The notes below the pieces were generated by a model, which was not told the origin of the DNA, did not search any database, and saw only the letters and a list, made by a program, of their open reading frames with translations. From the NCBI GenBank assembly GCA_023440825.1, contig JAEXRL010000026.1:1-64000 (forward strand): DNA of 64,000 nt. The letters run 5' to 3'. The translations under genes were made by a program, and so were the position numbers. Shown here in pieces: positions 8,545-18,300 of this stretch. The stretch comes from Pseudomonadota bacterium (GTDB lineage: Bacteria; Pseudomonadota; Gammaproteobacteria; Burkholderiales; Burkholderiaceae_B). Position 1 is the stretch's first letter; every line of letters begins with the position of its first letter.

Positions 8545-8748
8545 ATGAAAAACACTGATCCTGCAGCATCGCAGGAGGGCGAAGTATTGCCCGAAAAATT
8601 GAAAACGGTGATCACCCCTGATCCTTACGCGGGCAGAGGCGGCAGCTTTCGACGTGATCCAGTCACTGGTGAGCGTATTCGTGTAGCGCATACCGCTGAA
8701 TGCGAGGATTGCGCAAATAAAGGAAATGCAAATGGCAAAATCAGCTAA
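8545..8748 (+). CDS. Small phage protein of unknown function between tail terminator and tail tube
   Basis: A 67-aa hydrophilic protein whose end overlaps the tail tube gene by 17-23 bases. The middle (DPYAGRGGSFRRDPVTGERI) resembles a GGSFxxDPxTG motif seen in short proteins at this place in other siphophages. Two cysteines (AECEDC) lie near the C-terminus and could bind metal. No catalytic motif is evident. The ATG follows GGAGTAATTTCAT. Confidence 0.6.
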   Translation: MKNTDPAASQEGEVLPEKLKTVITPDPYAGRGGSFRRDPVTGERIRVAHTAECEDCANKGNANGKIS

Positions 8749-9658
8749 AAAGTCATTGTTATTAGCAAAAATGCAGGCTACTGCGGGCACCGCGTCTGTG
8801 CCAACAGGAACGGACGCTATTTTAATGCGCAACTTGACCGCAACCCCCCTCACTACGGAAATGGTGGAGCGGGCATTGCTTCGCCCCTATATGGGCAACT
8901 CAGGGCAAATCGTTACCACGGTTTACGCTCAAGTTGAGGGAGAGGTCGAGCTCGCGGGGTCCGGCACACCCGGAACTGTTCCAGCTTGGGGAAAACTACT
9001 TCGCGGTTGCGGCTTTGCCGAGGATATCGAGTTAGAGAAAGTAATGTATACGCCAGTGTCAACAGACTTTGAGATGCTGACATTGCACTATTACCTTGAC
9101 GGTGTGTTTCATAAGTTAACTGATGCGCGAGGCACCGTGTCATTTGATTTGAGCGCCAAGGGCATTCCCTTTATGCGTTTTCGATTCATTGGCGCCTATA
9201 ACGACATTAAAGATCAGCTAGAGCCTGCTGATATAGATTTCAACGCTTTCCAGACACCACTCGGGGTGGGTGGGCGAAATACTCCTGAGTGGTCGCTTGG
9301 GGGCTATACGGGTTGTTTGCAGTCGTTATCCGTTGATGTGGCCAATGCGCTGGTGTGGCAGGCGCTCATCGCCTGCGAGAGCGCTGAAATTACTGATCGA
9401 CAGCCTACGGGGCAGATTCTTCTTCAACTGCCAAAAATTGCCAATTTCAATTGGCCAGAAATGGTGCGCAAAGCAACGCTGCAGCCTTTGTCTATTACTC
9501 ACGGTATTGACGCTGGAAACATCATCACGATTTCAGCCCCTAAAGCTCAGCTAACTGAGCCGTCGTACTCCGAGCAGGATGGTGTTGCCATGCTGGGCAT
9601 GAATTTGAATATTCAACCAGGCCAAGGTAACGATGAGCTTCAAATCGTAGTGGCTTAG
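8732..9658 (+). CDS. Phage tail tube (major tail) protein
   Basis: A 308-aa protein followed by the two-frame tail chaperone and the tape measure gene, the fixed order for a tail tube protein. The segment VPTGTDAILMRNLTATPLT and EVELAGSGTPGTVPAWGKLL near residues 70-95 are typical of long (about 300 aa) tail tube proteins from prophages of this group. ATG 8726 is also in frame, but AAAGGA at 8719-8724 spaces better to ATG 8732. The start overlaps the preceding small gene. Confidence 0.82.
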   Translation: MAKSAKKSLLLAKMQATAGTASVPTGTDAILMRNLTATPLTTEMVERALLRPYMGNSGQIVTTVYAQVEGEVELAGSGTPGTVPAWGKLLRGCGFAEDIELEKVMYTPVSTDFEMLTLHYYLDGVFHKLTDARGTVSFDLSAKGIPFMRFRFIGAYNDIKDQLEPADIDFNAFQTPLGVGGRNTPEWSLGGYTGCLQSLSVDVANALVWQALIACESAEITDRQPTGQILLQLPKIANFNWPEMVRKATLQPLSITHGIDAGNIITISAPKAQLTEPSYSEQDGVAMLGMNLNIQPGQGNDELQIVVA

Positions 9659-9673
9659 AACAGGAAATAAATA

Positions 9674-10084
9674 ATGTCTTTTAAATTTACCAATCGCCCC
9701 GTTGTGGGGTTTCCTATTGCCGTTTCTGTATTTGATGAAAAAGGCAAAGTGGTGCAGATCAAGTTTACTGCTCAGTACCATCGTACGAGCCGTAGCGATC
9801 TAGTTGATTTACGTATTGCTGCACATAATGTTGGCCGCAAAGAGGCTGGGCTAGATTTGCTCACAAATAAAGACGGAGTGGCGTGTGAGTGGCCCTATGT
9901 CGATGATGAGGGCCTATTGCTTGAAAAAATGTGCGGTTGGGTGGGGGTCACCGGTGACGATAATAAGCCGCTGCCTTTTTCGCAAGAAGCACTTGTGGAT
10001 CTACTGAGTTCATATCCCGAACTTTTCGAGTCCTTGGTGGATGGTTTTCATGACGCACATCGCGGAGCACGCGAAAAAAACTAA
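9674..10084 (+). CDS. Tail assembly chaperone, zero-frame product (gpG analogue)
   Basis: A 136-aa protein in the position of lambda G. Its last codons are GAA AAA AAC TAA, which contain the slippery heptamer A AAA AAC directly before the stop. Ribosomes that slip back one base would enter the next reading frame and make a longer G-T fusion. The protein has the usual beta-rich N-terminal half (FKFTNRPVVGFPIAVSVFDE) and helical C-terminus. The chaperone coats the tape measure protein before tube polymerisation. Confidence 0.8.
   Translation: MSFKFTNRPVVGFPIAVSVFDEKGKVVQIKFTAQYHRTSRSDLVDLRIAAHNVGRKEAGLDLLTNKDGVACEWPYVDDEGLLLEKMCGWVGVTGDDNKPLPFSQEALVDLLSSYPELFESLVDGFHDAHRGAREKN
10075..10081 (+). 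promoter_or_regulatory. Programmed -1 frameshift slippery site A AAA AAC
   Basis: In the zero frame the reading is gaA AAA AAC taa, so the heptamer X XXY YYZ is in exact register and sits one codon before the stop. After a -1 slip the frame continues CTA ATT GAG and stays open to 10464. A possible long-range stem (GCAAGGC at 10105-10111 with GCCTTGC at 10162-10168) lies downstream, but no compact pseudoknot was obvious by eye. Confidence 0.8.
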
Positions 10085-10464
10085 TTGAGGCCGCTCGGCA
10101 TTGGGCAAGGCTAGGCAAAGGGCAGGGCGGGGACTTCGAGGCAGATGATCAGGTGGTTGCGGCCTTGCGTGCAGCAGGCGCCCCAGAGGAGATCCTCAAA
10201 ATAGCCCAAGGGCAAAGCGTTGAGCGGGCAAGCGACTTTGAGGTTTGGGAAGAAAATGCCCAGATCTTTGAGGTTTTTTTGGTGCTTGGTACCTGTTGGA
10301 CATTAGCCGTGCCGGCTTTCGGGGCTCCTGTCCCTTTAGGTATACCCGCTGCGGAAATTGAGTCCACGTTGCGCTTGTTGGGCTTTGCTCAAAAAAAACG
10401 AGCAAAAGCGCTGCGTGACATACGCCAAATGGAACGAGCGGCCCTATCCGTCTTTTATGAGTAA
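10081..10464 (+). CDS. Frameshift extension of the tail chaperone (gpT part of gpGT)
   Basis: About 127 codons, open in the -1 frame straight from the slippery site to the TAA at 10462-10464, four bases before the tape measure start. The extension begins LIEAARHWARLGKGQGGDFE. The only in-frame GTG/ATG starts are late (GTG 10153) and lack a good ribosome site, so it is read most simply as the T domain of a G-T fusion of about 263 aa. The T part contacts the tail tube protein in lambda. It contains a hydrophobic stretch (FLVLGTCWTLAVPAFGAPV). Confidence 0.75.
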   Translation, partial: LIEAARHWARLGKGQGGDFEADDQVVAALRAAGAPEEILKIAQGQSVERASDFEVWEENAQIFEVFLVLGTCWTLAVPAFGAPVPLGIPAAEIESTLRLLGFAQKKRAKALRDIRQMERAALSVFYE

Positions 10465-10467
10465 ATA

Positions 10468-13400
10468 ATGTCTGCGAAAAGAATTGCTGTCACACTGACA
10501 GGAGACGCCTCTCAGCTTCAACGGGCGTTTTCTGTCGGCCGCACCGCTGCGTCCGAGTTTGGCACGGGGGTGGAAAGGAGTTTGAGGCAGGCTAAGGCCG
10601 CTAATGATTCTTATCTGTCGTCGTCCAAGGACATAGAGTCTGCAGCTAACGCAGTATCTAGGGCTCAGAAGCTTTTTAAAGGCGCGATCGCTGGTTATTC
10701 AGTGATGTCTCTTATCGATATAGGAGACGAGTGGGGGCAGTACGCAAGTCGTATGTCGATGGCCACGCGCAGCGCTGATGAGTACAACCAAGCTCAAGCC
10801 AGGCTTGTGGAGTCAGCGGATCGTACTTATAGGTCTATCAATGAAACAAAAGAGGGTTTTATTCAAATGTCTCCGCCGCTGCGGAGCATGGGCCTTAGCT
10901 TGGATCAGAGTATTGATGCGATAGACACTTTCTCCGGCTTGCTTGTAGTCAATGCCGCTTCGGCTGAGAAGGGTAAGACGGCCATGTCTGCGCTGTCTGG
11001 CGTCATGATGAAAGGTAAGGCTGACGCTAATGCCTGGGGCTCAATCATGACCGCCATGCCGTCAATTGTCGACGTGTTGGCCAGATCTATGGGCAAAAGC
11101 ACGGAGGAGGTCAGGCGGCTTGGCGCGGGAGGAAAGTTGGCGGCACAGGATTTCGCCAAGGCATTGGTTGAGGGAAATACCGAAGTCGCTCGGCAGGTTG
11201 AGTCAATGCCATCGACAGTGCGTGACGTGCTCGGGAAGCTCAAAAACCGTTTTATTGAATTTCTAGGGACTCAGAACGAGGCAGTATCAGGCACTAAGGC
11301 ACTCGTTGTTGGGCTTGAGTTTCTCGTTCAGCACTTTGATATGCTGATGGTTGCAGTGGGGGCGGCTGCCGCTGTAATTGCTGCTCGTTTCATCGGCGCG
11401 CAGGCGCTAGCGCTTAAAAGCGTAGTATCAACTACTCATGCAACAGTGGCGCAGCAACGGGCATTGGTTTCGTTATCTGCTTCTGTCTCTGGTTCAAGCC
11501 GTGCTGTTGTCGCTGGCTATGCTGTCATGTCTACAGCTGCTCGTGGTGCGGCGACGGCAATGGCGCTAGTGGGCGGCCCTGTAGGGGTGGCAACACTGGC
11601 TTTGACTGCTGGGACGTTGGCGTGGGCCAGTTGGGGCAGCGCGACAGAGAGCTCTATTAAGTCGATGAATGCCGCGCAACGGTCGCTTAAAGACTTAGAG
11701 GAAGATTTTTCCAAGTTGAATTCTACTCAACGAAAGGGGATGATTTTATCTGTTGAGGTGGAAATAGAGGAGCAGGGCGCTGAGATGAAGAAAGCGCTCG
11801 CTTCTATAGAGTACGAAGTTGGGCGGCTGAACAAAATTAAGTTGGGCTCTTTGGTTGAAGAGTTTAAAAAGGAGTTCGCTGAGATCGGAAGCTCAGCCAT
11901 GACCGCTGCCGAGAAATCAGAGGCGATGCGTTCAGCTTTGCAAAAACTGGATGGCTCGGTGCCACCTGCTTTTTATAAGCAGTTGGAGGCACTTGTGCAA
12001 AAGGCTTCTGAGTCGGGTGAGAGCGTCGAGGATCTGAGAGCAAAGTTTGAGCGACTGCAAAAGCAGGCTGACGGGGTGAGTCTAAACGGCCTGTCTGATG
12101 CCCTGAGCGGTATGGCAGAGACCAGTTTCACCAAAATGATCAGCGAGCTCACTCAAGCTGTGGATATCATTGGCATGTCTGCCCAGCAAGCAGAGGAGTA
12201 TAAGGCCAGACTGGCTGGTGCCAATGAAGAGCAGGCTAGATTGGCTGGCATTTTAGCGGGGATGGCCGACGCAGCAAAGCGGCTTGAGAAAGCGACAGCA
12301 GACAAGGACGCGAAAGCAAAAAAAGGAGCAGAGGATCTGTTAGCTGCCTTAGCGGAGCAAGAGATTCAACTACGCATCAATATTGCTTACGCCACAGAGT
12401 ATAGTGCATTAATAGCACTAGGCATTGAAGCTTCTGTGGCGGCGCAGGGTGCTGGTGCAATGTCGCAGCTTGAGGGGCTTAGAGCACAAGAAGAGGTGCT
12501 TGCGAGAATTAAAAGTGTACAGAAAAATATTACAGAAAACACCATGCCATCTCGTAAAAAAAGCGGCGCTAAAAAAGTAGATGAGGGTGAGCGATTAATC
12601 AAACAGATGAAAGAGCGCATAGCCTTGATTGGTAAAGAAACGGAGGCCGAGAAGCTGGCAGCCCAAATCGAGTCGGGGGCGGTTAAGTTCAAAAACAAGC
12701 CCGATGCGGATGAGGCGATGAGGTTAGCGCGCCAGATCGACCTCAAGCAGCGCGAGCTTGATATGGAGAAAACGCTTAAGGAGCTGCGGGACGATCAAGG
12801 TGTATCCCAGCGCAAATTTATGCGCGAGCTGGAGTCGTTTGGCAAAGGCGATTGGGCAAAAGGCGTCAGCGATGCGCTTTCCGAGGTTGAGGAGAAATAT
12901 CAGCAGATAATCCGTGACCGGCTTAACTCGCCTCGGGGCCTTAACGACACTGAGCTGGCTGCAATTAAGGATTCGCTTGCAGAAGAGCTCAAGATAGTCA
13001 CTGAGCATCATGCCAAGTTAAAAGAAAAGCAGGCTGATTGGACGTTGGGTGCCTCAGCAGCTCTAATAAACTACGCAGATAGCGCGAAAAACCTCTTTGC
13101 TTCAGTGGGTGAAGCTGGTGCCAATGTTTTTAAAGGCATGGAAAATGCCATTTTGCAGTTTTCACGTACAGGCAAATTAAACTTTAAAGATCTCGCAGAC
13201 AGCATCATTTCAGACATGATGCGAATAATGATTCAACAATCGGTAACCGGCCCTTTGGCGGGTGCGGTTAGCGCGGGTATTGGTGCATTGATAGGAGGGA
13301 TTGGCGGGGGAGGGTCTGGAAATCTGTCCGGCGCTAATATATCTAGTGCTAGCTGGGGGCCTTCGTATGCGCTGCAAGGCTCTGCCTCTCAGGGGCTTTC

Positions 13401-13785
13401 GGGTATTGGAACGTTCAGCTTTTCCAGTGGTGGTTTTACTGGCGCCGGTGGACGCTATGAGCCTGCCGGTGTGGTTCATAGGGGTGAGGGCGTTCTGAAT
13501 CAGGATGAGATTCGAGCAATAGGCGGCGAGGCAGGGTTTAATTCATTGCGCCGTGCGATTCGTGGGCCCGGCTATTCTATGGGGGGTATGGTCGGTAGTC
13601 CGATGCCTCCTCCGGCATTTTTCAATGGTCAACAGAGAAATGAACCTTCTATTGTTATCAACTCAATCGTGAACGCAGCTCCGGGGACAGATGTTGCTGC
13701 GCTGGGAGCGATGCTCGATGATCGTGATGCGCAACTTAGGCATGAGATTCTTGAGGACCTACGTAGGGGTAGGGTTGAGGTTTAA
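10468..13785 (+). CDS. Tail tape measure protein
   Basis: At 1105 aa, the longest gene of the tube module. The N-terminus (VTLTGDASQLQRAFSVGRTA) and the region GDEWGQYASRMSMATRSADEY near residue 90 match the tape-measure N-terminal domain of lambda-like and Mu-like tails. Hydrophobic segments near residues 290-310 and 365-395, and Gly-rich ones near 925-950, are the usual membrane-penetrating parts; long helical and coiled stretches with KEK/EAE content fill 415-880. It sets tail length and is ejected ahead of DNA. It starts 3 bases after the chaperone stop. Confidence 0.92.
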   Translation: MSAKRIAVTLTGDASQLQRAFSVGRTAASEFGTGVERSLRQAKAANDSYLSSSKDIESAANAVSRAQKLFKGAIAGYSVMSLIDIGDEWGQYASRMSMATRSADEYNQAQARLVESADRTYRSINETKEGFIQMSPPLRSMGLSLDQSIDAIDTFSGLLVVNAASAEKGKTAMSALSGVMMKGKADANAWGSIMTAMPSIVDVLARSMGKSTEEVRRLGAGGKLAAQDFAKALVEGNTEVARQVESMPSTVRDVLGKLKNRFIEFLGTQNEAVSGTKALVVGLEFLVQHFDMLMVAVGAAAAVIAARFIGAQALALKSVVSTTHATVAQQRALVSLSASVSGSSRAVVAGYAVMSTAARGAATAMALVGGPVGVATLALTAGTLAWASWGSATESSIKSMNAAQRSLKDLEEDFSKLNSTQRKGMILSVEVEIEEQGAEMKKALASIEYEVGRLNKIKLGSLVEEFKKEFAEIGSSAMTAAEKSEAMRSALQKLDGSVPPAFYKQLEALVQKASESGESVEDLRAKFERLQKQADGVSLNGLSDALSGMAETSFTKMISELTQAVDIIGMSAQQAEEYKARLAGANEEQARLAGILAGMADAAKRLEKATADKDAKAKKGAEDLLAALAEQEIQLRINIAYATEYSALIALGIEASVAAQGAGAMSQLEGLRAQEEVLARIKSVQKNITENTMPSRKKSGAKKVDEGERLIKQMKERIALIGKETEAEKLAAQIESGAVKFKNKPDADEAMRLARQIDLKQRELDMEKTLKELRDDQGVSQRKFMRELESFGKGDWAKGVSDALSEVEEKYQQIIRDRLNSPRGLNDTELAAIKDSLAEELKIVTEHHAKLKEKQADWTLGASAALINYADSAKNLFASVGEAGANVFKGMENAILQFSRTGKLNFKDLADSIISDMMRIMIQQSVTGPLAGAVSAGIGALIGGIGGGGSGNLSGANISSASWGPSYALQGSASQGLSGIGTFSFSSGGFTGAGGRYEPAGVVHRGEGVLNQDEIRAIGGEAGFNSLRRAIRGPGYSMGGMVGSPMPPPAFFNGQQRNEPSIVINSIVNAAPGTDVAALGAMLDDRDAQLRHEILEDLRRGRVEV

Positions 13786-13786
13786 C

Positions 13787-13810
13787 GCCGCTTACAGCGG
13801 CTTTTCTTTT
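13787..13810 (+). terminator. Intrinsic-terminator hairpin after the tape measure gene
   Basis: GCCGCT (13787-13792), TAC, AGCGGC (13796-13801), followed by TTTTCTTTT. The stem begins one base after the TAA stop. It is similar in stem sequence to the hairpins at 6733, 20652 and 22388. Confidence 0.65.
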
Positions 13811-13818
13811 GGTTTTCT

Positions 13819-14415
13819 ATGAAAGTAAAGACTTGGCCCATTGGTATTATTCCAGCTTCTGTGGACCTTGGGTTGCAGCAAGACGTGCAGCAGACACGAT
13901 CTCGGTCTGGGAAGTTTTCGACATTTGAAATGCCCGGAGCCTCCTGGGTGATGACGTTAACTTTCCCAAACTCTACAGAGTGGTTGGAGCGTCCTCAAGT
14001 GGAGGCGCTGGTTACCAGCCTTAGAGGCGGCGCCAATCGTCTTTCTGCTCCGTACTTTGGACGCCCGTGGCCCAATGGAACTTTGCAAGGCACCCCTCGA
14101 TTGGATGCGCCTGTTCAGCCTGGAGCTGGGGAGTTGCGTCTAAAGGACTGTAATGGCACCTTGTTGGCTGGCGATTTAATCGGTCTGTCAGGGCAGTTAT
14201 TAATGGTTGAGGAGGACGTAGAGCCTGTGGCTGGGAGGATGGAGGTCAGTGTCAACCCGGCAGTGCGTGTTGCGAGCGCTGTAAATACGCCAGTAGTTTG
14301 GGATCGTCCGCATGTTCTGTGGATCTTGCGTGAAAAAGAACCAGTTAAGTTTCCATATCGTCCCGGTTTGTATCGACCCGGTTTTTCTATTGAGCTAATT
14401 GAGGATTGGGTATGA
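13819..14415 (+). CDS. Distal tail / minor tail protein (Dit-like position)
   Basis: A 198-aa protein directly after the tape measure gene, where distal tail proteins occur in siphophages. It begins with a strand-rich domain (KVKTWPIGIIPASVDLGLQQ; WVMTLTFPNSTEWLER) and ends YRPGLYRPGFSIELIEDWV, so the C-terminus is also beta-rich. It overlaps the next gene by 10 bases. It probably forms the ring linking tail tube to tip. No enzymatic motif was seen. The name is from position and fold-like pattern. Confidence 0.65.
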   Translation: MKVKTWPIGIIPASVDLGLQQDVQQTRSRSGKFSTFEMPGASWVMTLTFPNSTEWLERPQVEALVTSLRGGANRLSAPYFGRPWPNGTLQGTPRLDAPVQPGAGELRLKDCNGTLLAGDLIGLSGQLLMVEEDVEPVAGRMEVSVNPAVRVASAVNTPVVWDRPHVLWILREKEPVKFPYRPGLYRPGFSIELIEDWV

Positions 14416-14987
14416 GTAGGGGCTTAAGTGCTGCCCAGAGAAGCGCTGCTAAGGCGCCCCATAGGATGGCAGTCGCGTTAGTGGAGCTTCATTTTAAGGC
14501 TGGGCTACTTTCCTTGGCGCTATGCCCTTGGGATGTCACTGCTGGCGGCTTGACCTATCAGCGGACAGGGCAGTTGTTGAAGATTGAAGCGGCGCATGAA
14601 TCGGCGAAGTCGTTTGAGGGTATACGTCTCACCATGGGAGGACTTGATACAACAATTATGACCTTGGCCGCTGATGAACCCTATCGTGGGCGTTTAATAC
14701 GAGTTCTTAAGGCCTTTATTAATCCAGATGATGGCGTGTTAATCGGTGTTCCTGTTGTTCAGTTCGTGGGACGTATCCGAAGCATGCCTATTCAAGAAAC
14801 CAATGAGACCTGCACGGTATCTGTTCTAGCTGAGCATTACGAGGCGGAGTTGCAGCGTGCCGCGCCACTGCGTCTAAATAACGCTGATCAGCAGCGTTTT
14901 TATCCAGGTGATAAAGGTGCTGAGTACGCAGACCAACTAGAAGATAAGGCGGTTGTGTGGCCGGCGCGTGAGGCATTAATGAAATGA
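14412..14987 (+). CDS. Tail hub protein (DUF2163-like pattern)
   Basis: About 191 aa from ATG 14412 (MSRGLSAAQR...); an in-frame upstream start at 14406 would add two residues. The sequence shows VALVELHF and a C-terminal DQQRFYPGDKGAEYADQLED motif seen in baseplate-hub proteins that precede an NlpC/P60-type gene in siphophage and gene-transfer-agent tail tips. It lies between the Dit-like and DUF6950 genes and overlaps both. Likely part of the tail tip complex; homology would have to be tested by profile search. Confidence 0.6.
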   Translation: MSRGLSAAQRSAAKAPHRMAVALVELHFKAGLLSLALCPWDVTAGGLTYQRTGQLLKIEAAHESAKSFEGIRLTMGGLDTTIMTLAADEPYRGRLIRVLKAFINPDDGVLIGVPVVQFVGRIRSMPIQETNETCTVSVLAEHYEAELQRAAPLRLNNADQQRFYPGDKGAEYADQLEDKAVVWPAREALMK

Positions 14988-15382
14988 TAATTCGACACAA
15001 TGACTGGCCAGAGAAACTGGCTACTTTTATTGAAACCCGCCGCGAGCGGGTTTTTTCTTGGGGCTCGAATGACTGCGCGCTCTTTGCGGCAGATGCGGTG
15101 CTGGAAATGACGGGCGTGGATCTAGCTACAAATCTTCGGGGCTACCGATCAGCTCGTGGTGCAGCTAGTCGCATAGCGAAAGCAGGTGGAATGCGCGGTT
15201 TTGTGGTGCAGTTGCCTGTAAAGCATCCGGGTCTTGCTCAGCGGGGCGACCTGGTTCTTGTTGAACTATCCGGTCGAGATACCTTTGGCGTGGTGGTCGG
15301 TAACGGATATTGGTGTGCCCCCGGTGTCGATGGCCTGGTGTTTCGACCTATGTCGGAAGTGCAAACGGTTTTTGAGGTGTAA
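14984..15382 (+). CDS. DUF6950 / NlpC-P60-like tail-tip protein
   Basis: A 132-aa protein with a cysteine-peptidase-like layout: SWGSNDCALFAADAVLEMTG (Cys32 region) near the N-terminus and a second block GDLVLVELSGRDTFGVVVGN near residues 88-107. In NlpC/P60 enzymes the second block carries a His that completes the site; here the residue after GVVVG is Asn, so activity is uncertain. The gene follows the hub and precedes J, the position of cell-wall-degrading lambda K. It overlaps the hub gene by ATGA. Confidence 0.7.
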   Translation: MIIRHNDWPEKLATFIETRRERVFSWGSNDCALFAADAVLEMTGVDLATNLRGYRSARGAASRIAKAGGMRGFVVQLPVKHPGLAQRGDLVLVELSGRDTFGVVVGNGYWCAPGVDGLVFRPMSEVQTVFEV

Positions 15383-15384
15383 AT

Positions 15385-18300
15385 ATGCCAGCAGCGGTGC
15401 CAGTTATTGCGGCAGCTATTACTAAAGCGGCTGTTATGAAGTTTGTGGCTACGGTCGCTATTTCTCTTGCGCTAGGGGCCTACCAACAGAGTCGTGCTCG
15501 TAAAAAGTCGCGTGAGGCGGAGCGCGCACAGCGTGACGCATACAACAGTAGCCTAAAAGATCGTCACATCACTGTTCGCTCTGGCGTGTCGACACGAAAG
15601 TATGTGCTTGGGACTGTGCGTGTTGGCGGTACGCTGATGCACATAGAGTCTAACGGTCGGCACAACACGGCCTTGGATTCAGTTTTAGCGCTCGCCGCCA
15701 ATAGGTGCTCGCTTGTAGGTTATTACATTGGCGACGAATATGTAGCGGCTGCCAATTTCCCCGGTAGCAAGTGGGGTAAACGCAAGCACGTTAGTCGGCA
15801 TCATAGCCACGCAATACAGCCCGGGTCGAATACAGCCAGCGTCAATCTAAATGAGCAAATTGTGCCAGGCAGTGTGCGGTTGGTGGGATGGTATGACCCT
15901 GATAGTAGCCTACATCTCGGTGCACCTAGAGTGACGGGAACTGTGGTTGAGTTCGACTACTCCAGCAATCAGCACGGCAGGATTTCGATTGCGTACAGCA
16001 CGTACGAGGCTGAGAAAATTCGTGCCATCTTTAAAGACGGTGACATTAACCAGGAGGGCTCAAGCTGGCCTGATGTAGCCACTCCATTGTGGACTGCTCA
16101 ACATAGATTGCGAGGCGTTTCTTATCTTCGCACGCTAAACCTCTGGGATGAGGATCTGTATCATGCGGGCGCTCCACAGATGAGCGCGGTGGTTCGGGGT
16201 GGCTGGGTAGGTGGGTATCGCTTCTTTGATCCACGCACCAATACGTATCCAGCGTACACGACTAATCCGGCGATTCTTGCCGCGTGGTACATGATCTTAC
16301 CGCGTAGTCTCGGCGGCATGGGTATTCCTGAGTCGTGGGTGGATTGGCCTTATGTATCCATTGCAGCTAGCATCTGTGATGAACAAATTCGTGTGCGCAC
16401 TCTAAGCGGACAGGGTTATGAAAACATTAAGCGTTACGAGTGCCATACCCTGCTGGATACTGGTAACCCCCCAGTCGATAATCTTAATATCATTCTGTCG
16501 TCGATGGCCGGTGAGTATGTTTTTACGGCTGGCAGATATAGGATTTTTGCAGGTGCTTTTCGAACCGCGACGATCACAATCACTGATGATGACGTGGCTG
16601 GGGATAAGGATATTTTGATGGATAAGTCGGGGCAAGACGATGCCCCGGCTAATATCATTACGTCGACGTTCATTAACGCCTCTCGAAACTGGTTGGAGTC
16701 GAGCCCGCGCCCTATCCGTAATGAGGTATACATCGCATCGGATGGTGCGGAGTCTCCCCTTGATTTGCCGTTGCCGGCTAGTAGTGATGAGCGTCAGGCT
16801 GCGTACTTGATGGGGGTTGCGCTAGAGTCCGCACGTCCTACATTTGCCGGGAAAGTTACTGTACTAGGGATTGGGGAGGACATAGCGGTATTAGACACAG
16901 TCCAGCTAAACCTATCGAATCGCCCTCAGTACGCTGGGCGCACTTTTCAGGTGATTAATCGTATTGATTACTGGGACGGCACTTTTGAGCTGACATTGCA
17001 GGAAATACTATCGAATATTTGGTCGCTAGATCCCGATACGTTTCTGCCGTCCGAGCCTACGCCGATACCTGATACGAGTTACCTGTGGAATATCGCTCCG
17101 ATAGTCGGTTTTACGGTCTCTCCGCAAAAGCCGCAGTCGTTAGCCAATGGCGTGGGAGTGGTGCGGGTTGATTTGAGTTGGGAGCGCCATCAGCAGCCTT
17201 ATGTTCTGCAGGGCGGGCGCATTGAAACGCGATATCGTGCTCCGGGTGAGGAGTGGATCTGGAATCCGCCGGTTTCTGGGGACGCTATTGGCACGTCTTT
17301 TACCGCTGCATTGGTTGATGGCGTGACATACCAGTATCAGGCGCGAGCGGTTAGCGGCACTGGTGCGACATCCAACTGGACTGATGGCTGGAATGAGTAT
17401 GATGGAGTTGTGCTGGCACCGCCCGCGCTGACTGGGCTGTACACCGAGAGCATTCTTTCGGGCATCAATATATCGTGGACCTATCCTCGAGCTAAAAATG
17501 CGCTACGTCATACGCGAATTCGCTATGGGATTAGTAGAGAATTTGATAGTTCAGTGCACTTGGGTGATTATGCGTGGCCTACTGATCGCACAACCTTGCT
17601 TAATTTAGGTGTTGGCGCTGAATTGTTTTTTTGGGGGCGCCTAGTTGATGCCAATGGCACGCCTGGGCCTTGGTTTCCATCGGAGACAGAGCCCGGTATT
17701 CGAGGGCAGGCCAGCACTGATGTTGATCTGATTCTGGGTGAGCTTTCTGAGAGCATGGTGACGAGTGCTCTTGGCGAGCTGATCATGAGCAATATCCGTC
17801 AGATACCCGATATACGTGAAGGTGTCGATGCGTTAGGCGAGGATTTGAATCAGCTTGATCAGCGCGTGGCTGAAATTAATGCTCAGGTCGATGAGTTGCT
17901 TGGCGCTGCTGAGTGGGATGCTGCGCAGTCCTATGCGGTTGGTACTGTTGTATTTGCTGATGGGAAGATGTATCGCGCTAAGCAGGCGGTACCGGCAGGC
18001 ACTCCAGTGACGAGTGCTGAGCATTGGGGTCTAATCGGTGATTACGCATCGATCAGCGACGGCCTGATCGCCTTAGCCATCCAGGCGCAAGAGACGCTTA
18101 CTCGGGTCGAAGAGGCAGAAGGCCAGATCACTGCAGTATCTGAAAAAACTGACACTCTGGCCAGCAAGGTAGAAGATCCGGAAAATGGTCTAGCAGCGTT
18201 GTCTTTGAGCGTGCACCAGATGCGTACGCAAGTGACACAGTTGCAGGACGGATTATCTACGCTATCTGAGTCCACAACTCAGCTAAGCAGCAAGGTAGGC

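Noticed and set aside
10153..10464. Independent gene starting at GTG 10153
   Set aside because: No ribosome site, and the frame is already open back to the slippery site at 10081, so it is better read as the frameshift extension.
12387..12746. - strand open frame of 119 codons within the tape measure gene
   Set aside because: Shadow of the strongly biased tape measure coding frame; Ser/Ala-rich without structure.
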